A stretch of DNA of 64,000 bases from assembly GCA_934343915.1 (NCBI GenBank), contig CAKRIL010000017.1, positions 1-64,000 on the forward strand, written 5' to 3'. How positions within the stretch are numbered: the first letter of the stretch is position 1; every line of letters starts with the position of its first letter. The notes beneath the pieces are model-generated. The model saw only the letters and a list, made by a program, of their open reading frames with translations, did no database searches and was not told the DNA's origin. This document shows positions 35,441 through 44,015 of the stretch, in pieces. The translations under genes were made by a program, and so were the position numbers. This DNA comes from an uncultured Lachnospiraceae bacterium. Lineage in GTDB: Bacteria > Bacillota > Clostridia > Lachnospirales > Lachnospiraceae.

Positions 35441-36619
35441 ATGTACAAAGCATTTTTGATTAAGTACGGAGAAATCGGTACTAAAGGAAAGAACAGATAT
35501 ATATTTGAGGATATGCTTGTACATCAGATACGCCATGCCCTGAAGAAGGTTGAAGGCACATTTGATGTGACTAAGGAAAATGGAAGAATATATGTTGAAG
35601 GAACGAGTGAGTTCGATGATGAGGATGCCATAAATGCGCTTAAGAAGGTGTTCGGTATCCTTTGGATATGCCCTATGCTTCAGGTGAAGGACGAGGGCTT
35701 TGACAAGCTTGCCGAGGAGGTTGTCGATTACCTTAAGACAATGTACAAGGGAAAGAAGATGACCTTCAAGGTAAATGCAAGGCGTGCGAGAAAGAATTAT
35801 CCTCTTGATTCAATGGGAATCAATATGGCTATGGGAGAGAAGATTCTTGATGCCATCCCTGAGATGACGGTTGATGTTCACAAGCCTGATATATATGTGA
35901 ACATCGAGATAAGAAGCAGAATCAACATCTATACTGAGCTTATTCCGGGACCGGGAGGTATGCCTGTCGGAACGAACGGAAAGGCAATGCTGCTTCTCTC
36001 AGGAGGAATAGACAGCCCTGTTGCAGGATATATGGTTGCAAAGCGAGGAGTTAAGATTGATGCGGTATACTTCCATGCACCGCCATATACAAGCGAGAGA
36101 GCCAAGCAGAAGGTAATTGACCTCGCAAGAATCGTCACACAGTATTCGGGACCGATTAATCTTCATGTGGTTAATTTCACGGATATTCAGTTATATATCT
36201 ATGAGAAGTGTCCTCATGATGAGCTCACAATCATTATGAGGAGATACATGATGAAGATTGCTGAGCATTTTGCCAATGAATCGGACTGCCTCGGACTCGT
36301 AACGGGCGAGAGCATAGGTCAGGTTGCCAGCCAGACGATGCACAGTCTGCTCGTAACCAATGCGGTATGCGAGCTTCCTGTAATCAGACCGCTCATAGGC
36401 TTCGATAAGCAGGAGATTATTGATATATCCGAGAAAATCGGAACATACGAGACATCCATACTTCCTTTTGAGGACTGCTGCACGATATTCGTTGCTAAGC
36501 ATCCTGTGACCAAGCCTAATAAGAAGGCTATTGAGAGGTCGGAGCTTAAGCTGTCGGAGAAGATAGATGAGCTTGTAAAGACAGCGATAGAGACTACGGA
36601 GACAATCTGGGTTGAGTAA
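35441..36619 (+). CDS. thiI: tRNA 4-thiouridine synthase ThiI
   Basis: A 392-residue protein that adenylates and thiolates U8 of tRNA. The ferredoxin-like/THUMP region occupies residues 1-165, and the PP-loop LLLSGGIDSPVAGYM lies near 185. TGESIGQVASQTMHSLLV and the Cys in FEDCCTIFVAKHP fit ThiI. As in most Gram-positives the C-terminal rhodanese domain of the E. coli enzyme is absent, which agrees with direct sulfur transfer from the adjacent desulfurase. GGAAGGAGG precedes the ATG. A terminator follows, so it ends the scpA operon. Confidence 0.96.
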   Translation: MYKAFLIKYGEIGTKGKNRYIFEDMLVHQIRHALKKVEGTFDVTKENGRIYVEGTSEFDDEDAINALKKVFGILWICPMLQVKDEGFDKLAEEVVDYLKTMYKGKKMTFKVNARRARKNYPLDSMGINMAMGEKILDAIPEMTVDVHKPDIYVNIEIRSRINIYTELIPGPGGMPVGTNGKAMLLLSGGIDSPVAGYMVAKRGVKIDAVYFHAPPYTSERAKQKVIDLARIVTQYSGPINLHVVNFTDIQLYIYEKCPHDELTIIMRRYMMKIAEHFANESDCLGLVTGESIGQVASQTMHSLLVTNAVCELPVIRPLIGFDKQEIIDISEKIGTYETSILPFEDCCTIFVAKHPVTKPNKKAIERSELKLSEKIDELVKTAIETTETIWVE

Positions 36620-36625
36620 ATATGT

Positions 36626-36695
36626 TGTGACCTAAGGCATACGCCTTGAGTCACGGCATACACAAAAGGGATTCCGCAATGCGGAACCCCTTTTA
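36626..36695. terminator. Tandem hairpins, bidirectional terminator after thiI
   Basis: A first hairpin GTGACCTAAGGC / GCCTTGAGTCAC (36626-36654) is followed by AAAAGGGATTCCGC / GCGGAACCCCTTTT (36664-36694). The second can end thiI and the opposite HPr-like gene. Confidence 0.8.
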
Positions 36696-36735
36696 TAAAG
36701 ATGATATTGCATGTTCTTATGTAGGTCTGTGTGAC

Positions 36736-36966
36736 TTATACAAGATATGGAGCGAGAACTGAAAGAATTGTATCTACGTTCTCCTCAGCATGAATATTCA
36801 GGTCGATAGGCTTGCTTAAGTCAAGGGAAAAGATACCCATAATAGACTTAGCGTCGATAACGTATCTGCCTGATACAAGGTCAAAATCAACATCGAACTT
36901 GGTGATATCGTTTACAAATGACTTAACCTTATCGATAGAATTAAGTGAAATCTGAACTGTTTTCAT
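36736..36966 (-). CDS. HPr-like protein lacking the catalytic histidine
   Basis: A 76-residue protein with HPr fold pattern. HPr of the sugar phosphotransferase system normally has GIHARPA with His15; here the matching region reads LNSIDKVKSFV and no histidine is near it. The Ser46 region is kept (AKSIMGIFSLDL), which in HPr is the site of HPr kinase phosphorylation and CcpA corepression. It probably cannot pass phosphate to EII proteins and may be a regulatory paralogue, like Crh but more diverged. Its promoter faces away from mtaB. A GGAGG site precedes the ATG. Confidence 0.85.
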   Translation of the reverse strand: MKTVQISLNSIDKVKSFVNDITKFDVDFDLVSGRYVIDAKSIMGIFSLDLSKPIDLNIHAEENVDTILSVLAPYLV

Positions 36967-36997
36967 GGTACACCCTCCTGTAGTTTTTATTAACTCA

Positions 36998-37026
36998 ATG
37001 ATACATTTTTAACTTAAAAAAGTCAA
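36998..37026 (-). promoter_or_regulatory. Sigma-A promoter of the HPr-like gene
   Basis: On the minus strand TTGACT (37026-37021), a 17-base spacer and TATCAT (37003-36998). Confidence 0.75.
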
Positions 37027-37058
37027 TACAAAATGTCAGAAAGAAGGTACTAATTTTA

Positions 37059-38423
37059 ATGAAATGTACATTACATAATCTTGGTTGTAAGGTAAATTCT
37101 TACGAAACAGAGGCCATGAGACAGCTATTGGAGGCAGCAGGTTACGATATAGTGGAATTCGGTAAGGAGACAGCGGATGTATACATCATAAATACCTGCA
37201 CGGTCACCAATATTGCAGACCGCAAATCAAGGCAGATGCTTCACAGGGCTAAGAAGGACAATCCGAATGCGGTTGTCGTTGCTGCCGGCTGCTATGTTCA
37301 GGAGGCGGGGGAAAAGCTTTTGGAGGACAGTGCGGTCGACATAATTGTCGGCAACAATAAAAAGGGGCAGATTGTGGAGGTCCTGGATGAATATTTTAAG
37401 GGCAGGGATACTGATTCGTTCATAGATATCAACAAGACCAAGGATTATGAGAGGCTTGCAATCAGCGGAAGCGAGATACACACAAGAGCCTATATCAAGA
37501 TTCAGGACGGCTGCAATCAGTTCTGTACCTACTGTATAATTCCTTTTGCAAGGGGAAGGGTAAGAAGCAGAAGCCTTGAGGATATCATGGCTGAGGTTAA
37601 TAAGCTTGCCGAAAGCGGCTGTCATGAGATAGTGATCACGGGAATACATCTGAGCTCATATGGGCTTGATTTCGATAATACCGAATACAATGCACAGCCT
37701 GTTCCGAATGCAGAGAGGCTTTTGCAGGTTATAGAGGCGATAGATAAGGTTGATGGTATTGAGAGAATACGCCTTGGCTCTCTTGAACCGAGAATTATTA
37801 CGGATGATTTTTTGACACGCCTTTCGGCAGTGAAGAAGATATGTCCTCATTTCCATCTTTCGCTGCAGAGCGGATGTGATGCGACACTGAGAAGAATGAA
37901 CAGAAGATACGACACGGCGGAATTTGCTGCCGGAGTTGACAAAATAAGAGAATATTTTGACAGGCCTGCCGTGACGACGGACGTTATAGTGGGCTTTCCG
38001 GGAGAGACAGATGAGGAGTTCGCGGTGACGAAGAAATATCTTGAGAAAATCAGGTTCTTCGAGATGCATGTATTCAAGTATTCAAGACGAAAAGGCACAA
38101 TCGCTGACAGGATGAGTGATCAGGTTGACGACAGCATAAAGAATGTGCGCAGTGACGAGCTTATAGAGCTTGATGAAGCATTGTCAAAGGAATACAGGGA
38201 GAGCTTCATAGGAGAAAAAGAAAAGGTACTTGTGGAGGAATATGTCGAAAAGGACGGGAAAAAGTATGCCGTCGGACATACAGGAAGGTATGTAAAGGTG
38301 TACATATCTGTGGATGAGAACAGCACGGACAGCATAAAAATCAATTCAGAGACAGATGTAATAATAAGTGGTCTTTTTGGAAAAGATAGTGTAATGTCAC
38401 AGGAAGCTATTGCAAATTGTTAA
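37059..38423 (+). CDS. mtaB: tRNA t6A37 methylthiotransferase MtaB
   Basis: A 454-residue radical-SAM enzyme that adds a methylthio group to t6A37 of tRNA. It has three domains: UPF0004 with Cys10, Cys47 and Cys78 (second iron-sulfur cluster), radical SAM with Cys152, Cys156 and Cys159 (GCNQFCTYC), and a C-terminal TRAM-like domain from about residue 380. Opening MKCTLHNLGCKVN is typical of the MtaB clade and not MiaB. AAGAAGG precedes the ATG. Confidence 0.95.
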   Translation: MKCTLHNLGCKVNSYETEAMRQLLEAAGYDIVEFGKETADVYIINTCTVTNIADRKSRQMLHRAKKDNPNAVVVAAGCYVQEAGEKLLEDSAVDIIVGNNKKGQIVEVLDEYFKGRDTDSFIDINKTKDYERLAISGSEIHTRAYIKIQDGCNQFCTYCIIPFARGRVRSRSLEDIMAEVNKLAESGCHEIVITGIHLSSYGLDFDNTEYNAQPVPNAERLLQVIEAIDKVDGIERIRLGSLEPRIITDDFLTRLSAVKKICPHFHLSLQSGCDATLRRMNRRYDTAEFAAGVDKIREYFDRPAVTTDVIVGFPGETDEEFAVTKKYLEKIRFFEMHVFKYSRRKGTIADRMSDQVDDSIKNVRSDELIELDEALSKEYRESFIGEKEKVLVEEYVEKDGKKYAVGHTGRYVKVYISVDENSTDSIKINSETDVIISGLFGKDSVMSQEAIANC

Positions 38424-38438
38424 AAATTATATTATGAT
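38410..38438 (+). promoter_or_regulatory. Sigma-A promoter of the ireB operon
   Basis: TTGCAA (38410-38415), a 17-base spacer and TATGAT (38433-38438). It overlaps the end of mtaB. Confidence 0.65.
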
Positions 38439-38468
38439 AAAATGTATAGTGCAAAGGACGTGAAGATT

Positions 38469-38729
38469 ATGTCAGACTTAACCAATACACAATATTTTAA
38501 GGTTGCGGATGAACAGCATATGGAAGTATCCGATGTTCTTAATACCGTGTGCAAGGCTTTGACTGAGAAGGGCTATAACCCGATTAATCAGATAGTGGGA
38601 TATATTATGTCAGGTGACCCTACATACATAACCAGCCATAATAATGCCAGAAGCCTTATTATGAAGGTTGAACGTGATGAATTAGTTGAGGAGCTTCTCA
38701 AGAATTATATTTCAGTTAAAGGTTTATAA
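38469..38729 (+). CDS. ireB: IreB-family regulatory phosphoprotein
   Basis: An 86-residue DUF965 protein. IreB is a small substrate of PASTA-type Ser/Thr kinases in Enterococcus and negatively affects cephalosporin resistance. Features are NTQYFKVADE, LTEKGYNPINQIVGYIMSGDPTYITSHNNAR and an ending KVERDELVEELL. The ATG at 38469 follows AAAGGACG and gives the family start (MSDLTNTQYF); a longer frame from 38442 has no such site. It is followed by ruvX at four bases. Confidence 0.93.
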   Translation: MSDLTNTQYFKVADEQHMEVSDVLNTVCKALTEKGYNPINQIVGYIMSGDPTYITSHNNARSLIMKVERDELVEELLKNYISVKGL

Positions 38730-38733
38730 GTGT

Positions 38734-39180
38734 ATGAGAATATTAGGATTGGATTATGGAACGAAGACAGTGGGCGTTGCAGTCAGCGACCCGCTTATGC
38801 TTACTGCCCAGGGATTGGAGATTATCCGCAGGAAGGAAGAGAATAAGCTGCGCCAGACATTGGCACGAATTGAGGAGATTATCGAGGAATACGAAGTCTC
38901 TCTTATTGTGCTCGGACTTCCGAAGCATATGAATAATTCCGAGGGAATACGTGTAGAGAGCACCATGGAATTCAAGGAAAAGCTTGAGCGCAGAATGGGG
39001 CTTGAGGTGGTTATGTGGGATGAGAGACTTACCACCGTTGCGGCTGACCGCACCATGATGGAGGCGGGAATCAGAAGAGAGAACAGAAAAGAGTATGTGG
39101 ACATGCTTGCAGCCACATTTATTTTACAGGGATATCTTGACAACCTTGCATTTAAGAAAAAAACAGGAAATGAGGAATAA
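38734..39180 (+). CDS. ruvX: RuvX/YqgF pre-16S rRNA nuclease
   Basis: A 148-residue RNase H-like protein, normal length for RuvX, which matures 16S rRNA 5' ends. It starts MRILGLDYGTKTVGVAVSD (first Asp) and has LIVLGLPKHMNNSEG, VMWDERLTTVAADRTM and a C-terminal DMLAATFILQGYL (last Asp). The frame extends to 38686, but the ATG at 38734 is correct by family alignment. It lies between ireB and DUF1292, the conserved Firmicutes order. Confidence 0.95.
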   Translation: MRILGLDYGTKTVGVAVSDPLMLTAQGLEIIRRKEENKLRQTLARIEEIIEEYEVSLIVLGLPKHMNNSEGIRVESTMEFKEKLERRMGLEVVMWDERLTTVAADRTMMEAGIRRENRKEYVDMLAATFILQGYLDNLAFKKKTGNEE

Positions 39181-39182
39181 AA

Positions 39183-39473
39183 ATGGCAGATACAGAAAAG
39201 CTTGTATTTCAGACAGAGGATGGAAAGGAAGTAGAATTTGAGGTAATTGAATCCACAAGAGTGAACGGAGCAGATTACCTTTTGGTTACAACGGATGACA
39301 CATCCGTATACGACAGCGAGAATGATGATGACGACAGCGAGGCAGTATTTATCCTTAAGGATACATCTGCACCGGAGTCGGAGGATGCATTATATGAGTT
39401 CGTGGATGATGAGGAAGAGCTTGACGCTGTTTTTAAGATTTTTGAACAGCTTTTAGATGATGAAGAAGAATAG
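39183..39473 (+). CDS. DUF1292 small acidic protein
   Basis: A 96-residue, very acidic protein of the DUF1292 (YrzB) family: ETEDGKEVEFEVIE, LLVTTDD and FVDDEEELDAVFKIFEQLLD. Its function is unknown. It regularly accompanies ireB and ruvX in Firmicutes, as here; the three starts are within a few bases of each preceding stop. GAGGAA at the end of ruvX serves as ribosome site. Confidence 0.9.
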   Translation: MADTEKLVFQTEDGKEVEFEVIESTRVNGADYLLVTTDDTSVYDSENDDDDSEAVFILKDTSAPESEDALYEFVDDEEELDAVFKIFEQLLDDEEE

Positions 39474-39501
39474 TAGAACGTGATTTTTTGGAGGTGTTTT
39501 T

Positions 39502-41169
39502 TTGAAAACGGATACAACTGAAAAGGTTAAGATAATTCCACTCGGCGGATTAGAGCAGATTGGAATGAACATGACTGCCTTCATGTATGGGGACAGTATT
39601 GTTGTTGTGGACTGCGGTCTGTCTTTTCCTGATGACGATATGTTGGGAATTGACCTTGTAATTCCCGATGTCACATTTTTAAAGGATAATATCGACAAGG
39701 TTAAGGGCTTCGTGGTAACACACGGACATGAGGACCACATCGGAGCTTTTCCGTATGTGCTAAAGGATGTCAATAAGCCGATATATGCAACTAAGCTTAC
39801 AATGGGAATCATAGAGACCAAGCTTAAGGAGCACAATCTTCTTGGAACCACCAAGCGTAAGGTCGTAAAGTACGGTCAGTATATAATGCTTGGCGATTTC
39901 AGAATAGAATTCATAAGAATCAACCACAGTATTGCGGATGCATGTGCGCTTGCCATATATACACCTGCCGGAACGATAATTCACACAGGTGACTTTAAGG
40001 TGGATTACACACCGGTATTCGGTGAGCCTATTGACCTGCAGAGGTTCGGCGAGATAGGCAGGAAGGGCGTTCTTGCAATGCTCTGTGACAGTACGAATGT
40101 TATGCGTCCGGGCTACACGATGTCTGAGAAGACGGTTGGAAAGACCTTTGATAACATATTTAATGATAATCAGAACAGCAGAATTATTGTTGCGACTTTC
40201 GCATCCAATGTTGACAGAGTTCAGCAGATAATCAATTCTGCGGCAAAGTATAACCGTAAGGTTGCAGTCGAGGGCAGAAGCATGGTCAACATTATCAATG
40301 TTGCCAGTGAGCTTGGATATCTTGACATACCTGAGGGCATGCTTGTCGAGACAGACGAGCTTAAGAAGTACACTGACAGCCAGACTGTTATTATAACAAC
40401 CGGAAGCCAGGGCGAGTCGATGGCGGCACTTTCACGTATGGCTGCATCGATTCATAAGAAGGTTACGATTAAGCCGGGTGATGTTGTAATTGTAAGTGCA
40501 ACACCTATTCCGGGCAACGAGAAGTCGGTTGCAAGAGTGATTAACGAGCTTTCAATGAAGGGTGCGAAGGTTATTTTCCAGGATACGCATGTATCCGGAC
40601 ATGCTTCACAGGAAGAGATTAAGCTTATGTATTCCATTATTAAGCCTAAGTACGCTATTCCGGTGCATGGCGAGTACAGACATCTTAAGACACATGCAGA
40701 CCTTGCAGTGTCCATGGGCATACCTAAGGAGAATGTATTTATCATGTCATCCGGAGATGTTCTCGAGCTTGGCTATGACGGAGCCGGCAAGACCGGAACG
40801 GTTACAGCGGGAAGTCTTCTTGTAGACGGACTCGGTGTCGGTGATGTAGGTAATATCGTGTTAAGAGACAGACAGAATCTTGCCGAGAACGGTATAATTA
40901 TCGTTGTGCTTACACTTGAAAAGTATACGAACCAGCTTCTTGCCGGTCCTGATATAGTTACAAGAGGCTTTGTATATGTAAGAGAATCCGAGACACTTCT
41001 TGAGGATGCGACAAGCGTTGTCCGCGAGTCGGTCGACAAGTGCCTTGAGAAGAACATAAGTGACTGGGGAAAGATAAAGAATATCATTAGAGATGACTTG
41101 AGCGAGTATCTTTGGAGAAAGATGAAGAGAAATCCTATGATTCTGCCTATAATCATGGAGGTGTCATAA
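39502..41169 (+). CDS. rnj: Ribonuclease J
   Basis: A 555-residue metallo-beta-lactamase/beta-CASP ribonuclease with endo- and 5'-3' exonuclease activity in RNA turnover. The zinc motif HGHEDH is at 74-79; the beta-CASP part with SVSATPIPGNEKSVARVIN-like and VSGHAS follows, then HGEYRH. The C-terminal domain (from about residue 445) is present, so it is complete. It starts with TTG at 39502, nine bases after GGAGG, which may lower translation. Bacillus has rnjA and rnjB elsewhere; here the gene is inserted in the yrz/yrr order, and which paralogue it is cannot be told. Confidence 0.95.
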   Translation: MKTDTTEKVKIIPLGGLEQIGMNMTAFMYGDSIVVVDCGLSFPDDDMLGIDLVIPDVTFLKDNIDKVKGFVVTHGHEDHIGAFPYVLKDVNKPIYATKLTMGIIETKLKEHNLLGTTKRKVVKYGQYIMLGDFRIEFIRINHSIADACALAIYTPAGTIIHTGDFKVDYTPVFGEPIDLQRFGEIGRKGVLAMLCDSTNVMRPGYTMSEKTVGKTFDNIFNDNQNSRIIVATFASNVDRVQQIINSAAKYNRKVAVEGRSMVNIINVASELGYLDIPEGMLVETDELKKYTDSQTVIITTGSQGESMAALSRMAASIHKKVTIKPGDVVIVSATPIPGNEKSVARVINELSMKGAKVIFQDTHVSGHASQEEIKLMYSIIKPKYAIPVHGEYRHLKTHADLAVSMGIPKENVFIMSSGDVLELGYDGAGKTGTVTAGSLLVDGLGVGDVGNIVLRDRQNLAENGIIIVVLTLEKYTNQLLAGPDIVTRGFVYVRESETLLEDATSVVRESVDKCLEKNISDWGKIKNIIRDDLSEYLWRKMKRNPMILPIIMEVS

Positions 41170-41538
41170 TTGGGTGACAGCAGGAATAAGACATTGGAGA
41201 ACAGCATGGTCGATGTAAAGACTGAACAGCTTGTGCAGGCTATAATCGACAGCGAAGAGTATAAGAGCTTTCTGTACTATCTCGGTGAGATTAAGAAGCA
41301 GCCGGAGCTTTATGAGAGGGTGTGCGATTACAGAAAGCGTAATTTTGAGCTTCAGAACATGGATGCGGATGACAATATGTTCGATGAGGTAATGCGTTTT
41401 CAGATGGAAAATGCAGGTATAAGGAAGAATGAGCTTGTCAACGAATTCCTTAAGGCTGAGCTGTCTGTCTGCCGCATGCTTCAGGGCATTACGCGGACGA
41501 TTGCGGACAGAGTGGAGCTTGATACTGATTTTCTGTAA
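41170..41538 (+). CDS. YlbF-family regulator
   Basis: A 122-residue mostly helical protein of the Com_YlbF family (DUF964): TEQLVQAIIDSEEYKSFLYYLGEIKKQPELYERVCDYRKRNFELQ. YlbF with YmcA and YaaT forms the Y-complex that helps RNase Y cleave transcripts in Bacillus; its position directly after rnj supports a role in RNA decay. It starts with TTG immediately after the rnj stop, with GGAGGT near the end of rnj. Confidence 0.85.
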   Translation: MGDSRNKTLENSMVDVKTEQLVQAIIDSEEYKSFLYYLGEIKKQPELYERVCDYRKRNFELQNMDADDNMFDEVMRFQMENAGIRKNELVNEFLKAELSVCRMLQGITRTIADRVELDTDFL

Positions 41539-41549
41539 GGGGTATGCAT

Positions 41550-41948
41550 ATGGGAACCAGAAATGCTGTTAAGACGGTAATCACAATTTCATATAAGATA
41601 ATAATACTTGCACTCATTGTAATGCTTGTGTATTATGCCGGTCAAGCTGCGTTCAGATTCGGCGCTGCCGTCTTTAATGAGTCTTCAATGGATGATCCTT
41701 CCATGGCAAGGGATAAGACTGTTACAATACCGGATAATCCGAGTATTGATGATGTTGCGGATGTGCTCGATAAGGCTGAGCTTGTTGACGGAAAGCTGCT
41801 ATTTAAGGTTCAGGCCATGCTGTCAGATTACAGCAAATACTTTGTCGGCGGCACATTCGAGCTCAACACGGGCATGACACCTACTCAGATAATGGCTGCC
41901 ATAACGGAGGAGAGCCGTACAGCGGCGGCAGAGAAGGAGTCAAAGTGA
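41550..41948 (+). CDS. MltG/YceG N-terminal-like membrane protein without catalytic domain
   Basis: A 132-residue protein with one membrane segment (about residues 12-35). The outside part (VTIPDNPSIDDVADVLDKAELVDGKLLF, GGTFELNTGMTPTQIMAAI) resembles the LysM-like start of the endolytic transglycosylase MltG, but the large catalytic domain with its Glu is missing. Synteny agrees: in Bacillus mltG (yrrL) lies right before trmR. So this is a shortened relative, either a scaffold or a remnant with a new role. The ATG at 41550 fits the AAGGGG site better than 41544. Confidence 0.7.
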   Translation: MGTRNAVKTVITISYKIIILALIVMLVYYAGQAAFRFGAAVFNESSMDDPSMARDKTVTIPDNPSIDDVADVLDKAELVDGKLLFKVQAMLSDYSKYFVGGTFELNTGMTPTQIMAAITEESRTAAAEKESK

Positions 41949-42589
41949 TTACTGACGAGAGAATTACATCATACATACATTCGCTTGCGGGCAATGACAG
42001 CGGGATATGTATGCAGATAGAGAAGGAAGCGCTTGCCGATAACGTTCCGATAATAAGGAAGGAGATGGGGTGCTTTCTTAAGACGATTCTCGCATCCAAG
42101 CACCCTAAGAACATTCTTGAGGTTGGGGCTGCCGTCGGGTATTCCTCGATTCTTATGAGTGAGAATATAGACAGCGATGCAGGAATTACAACGATAGAGA
42201 ATTATGACAAGAGGATTGCAAAAGCGAAGGAGAATATCAGGCGCGCCGGAAAGGAGAATGTAATAACACTTCTTGAGGGTGATGCGGGAGAGCTCCTTAA
42301 GACGCTTTCGGGTCCTTATGATTTTATATTTATGGATGCCGCAAAGGCACAGTATATTGTTATTCTTCCGGAGATATTGAGGCTTTTAGCGCCCGGCGGA
42401 ATACTTATAACGGACAATGTGCTTCAGGAGGGAGATCTTGTTCAGTCACGGTTTGCCGTGTGCAGACGCGACAGAACGATTCACTCGCGCATGAGAGAGT
42501 ATCTTTATGCGGTGACGCATTGTGAGGAGCTTGTGACAAGTGTTATACCGCTTGGCGACGGCATAACCTTCAGTGTAAAGAAGCAGTGA
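41945..42589 (+). CDS. trmR: tRNA 5-hydroxyuridine methyltransferase
   Basis: A 214-residue class I O-methyltransferase. LEVGAAVGYSSILMS is SAM motif I, and YDFIFMDAAKAQYIV and ITDNVLQEGDL carry the metal and catalytic residues. In Bacillus TrmR (YrrM) methylates 5-hydroxyuridine to 5-methoxyuridine at tRNA position 34, and its neighbours YrrN/YrrO make the hydroxyl; the same pairing is seen here with the U32 protein downstream. It starts with GTG overlapping the previous stop (GTGA). Confidence 0.9.
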   Translation: MITDERITSYIHSLAGNDSGICMQIEKEALADNVPIIRKEMGCFLKTILASKHPKNILEVGAAVGYSSILMSENIDSDAGITTIENYDKRIAKAKENIRRAGKENVITLLEGDAGELLKTLSGPYDFIFMDAAKAQYIVILPEILRLLAPGGILITDNVLQEGDLVQSRFAVCRRDRTIHSRMREYLYAVTHCEELVTSVIPLGDGITFSVKKQ

Positions 42590-42629
42590 ATTGAAGCTGA
42601 GATACAGTAATACGGAAATGAGGAGCAAT

Positions 42630-43859
42630 ATGAAATTACCTGAATTATTGATACCTGCAAGCAGTCTTGAGGTTCTTAAGACTGCTGTTATATATGGTGC
42701 CGATGCGGTCTATATAGGAGGAGAGGCGTTCGGTCTCCGCGCAAAGGCAAAGAACTTCACCATCGATGAGATGGCTGAGGGTGTGTGCTTTGCACATGAG
42801 CATGACGTGAAGGTGTATGTAACAGCTAACATACTTGCACATAACAGGGATCTGGACGGAGCGAGAGAATATTTTAAGGAGCTTGGAGAGAAGGTTCATC
42901 CGGATGCACTTATTATCTCCGACCCTGCGATATTTACCATAGCGCAGGAGGTGCTTCCTGAGATGGAGCTTCATGTGAGCACACAGGCGAACAATACCAA
43001 TTACGGAACCTATAACTTCTGGCACAGGCTTGGAGCTAAGAGAGTTGTAACTGCGAGAGAGCTGTCACTTGCAGAGATAAAGGAGATTCGTGAGCATATA
43101 CCTGATGACCTTGAGATAGAGACATTCGTGCATGGAGCAATGTGCATATCATATTCAGGCAGATGTCTGCTCAGCAGCTTCCTCACGGGCAGGGATGCCA
43201 ATCAGGGAGAGTGCACACACCCTTGCCGATGGAAATATGCTGTCGTTGAGGAGACAAGACCGGGCGAGTATATGCCTGTATATGAGAATGAGAGAGGCAC
43301 ATATATATTCAATTCCAAGGATCTGTGCATGATTGAGCATATTCCTGAGATGATTGATGCCGGAATTGACAGCCTTAAGGTTGAGGGAAGAATGAAGACG
43401 GCACTGTATGTTGCCACTGTTGCGAGAACATACAGAATGGCGCTTGATGATTATGCGAAGTCGGAGGAGCTGTACAGAAGCAGGATTCCTGTATATAAGG
43501 AGGAGATTGCAAAGTGTACTTACAGACAGTACACGACAGGCTTCTTCTTCGGCAAGCCTGACCACAATACACAGATATATGACTCGAACGTGTATATGAG
43601 AGAGTACACCTATCTCGGAATAGTCGGGGATAAGAACGCCGAGGGAATGTATGCGGTTGAGCAGAGAAATAAGTTCTCCGTAGGCGAGGAGATTGAGGTC
43701 ATGAAGCCTAACGGCGACAATGTGGCAGTGACCGTGAAGGCAATTAAGGATGCCGAGGGCAATGAGCGTGAGAGCGCACCTCATCCGAAGGAGCTTTTAT
43801 ACATTGACCTTGGAACAGAGCTTGACAAGTATGATATTTTAAGACGCAAAGAGGATTGA
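42630..43859 (+). CDS. trhP: U32-family tRNA hydroxylation protein TrhP
   Basis: A 409-residue U32-family protein. Members of this clade (TrhP, YrrN/O) use prephenate to hydroxylate U34 of tRNA, feeding TrmR. Features include LPELLIPASSLEVLKTAVIYGADAVYIG, ELHVSTQANN and the Cys cluster around GAMCISYSGRCLLSS and GECTHPCRW, which binds an iron-sulfur cluster. The C-terminal part (IVGDKNAEGMYAVEQRNKFSVGEEIEVM) is a beta barrel. GAGGAG precedes the ATG at 42630; a longer frame from 42591 lacks it. A terminator follows, ending the operon. Confidence 0.9.
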   Translation: MKLPELLIPASSLEVLKTAVIYGADAVYIGGEAFGLRAKAKNFTIDEMAEGVCFAHEHDVKVYVTANILAHNRDLDGAREYFKELGEKVHPDALIISDPAIFTIAQEVLPEMELHVSTQANNTNYGTYNFWHRLGAKRVVTARELSLAEIKEIREHIPDDLEIETFVHGAMCISYSGRCLLSSFLTGRDANQGECTHPCRWKYAVVEETRPGEYMPVYENERGTYIFNSKDLCMIEHIPEMIDAGIDSLKVEGRMKTALYVATVARTYRMALDDYAKSEELYRSRIPVYKEEIAKCTYRQYTTGFFFGKPDHNTQIYDSNVYMREYTYLGIVGDKNAEGMYAVEQRNKFSVGEEIEVMKPNGDNVAVTVKAIKDAEGNERESAPHPKELLYIDLGTELDKYDILRRKED

Positions 43860-43866
43860 GCGGAAT

Positions 43867-43905
43867 GGGACTTGTAATGATTCTATGTCATTATAGGTCC
43901 TTTTT
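43867..43905 (+). terminator. Terminator of the ireB-trhP operon
   Basis: GGACTTGTAATGA and TCATTATAGGTCC pair around TTCTATG, followed by TTTTTGC. Confidence 0.85.
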
Positions 43906-44015
43906 GCATTTTTTAAAGAAGCTGCATGCCATGTATTTTGTCACAGGTGGTCATGCACAGGAAGGCGGCAGACGGCATAGAATGTAATAACCCGTAAGTG
44001 ACAGGGAAGAATGTG

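Noticed and set aside
43155..43784. A 209-codon minus-strand open frame inside trhP
   Set aside because: The plus strand encodes a conserved U32 protein with its Cys cluster in this interval.
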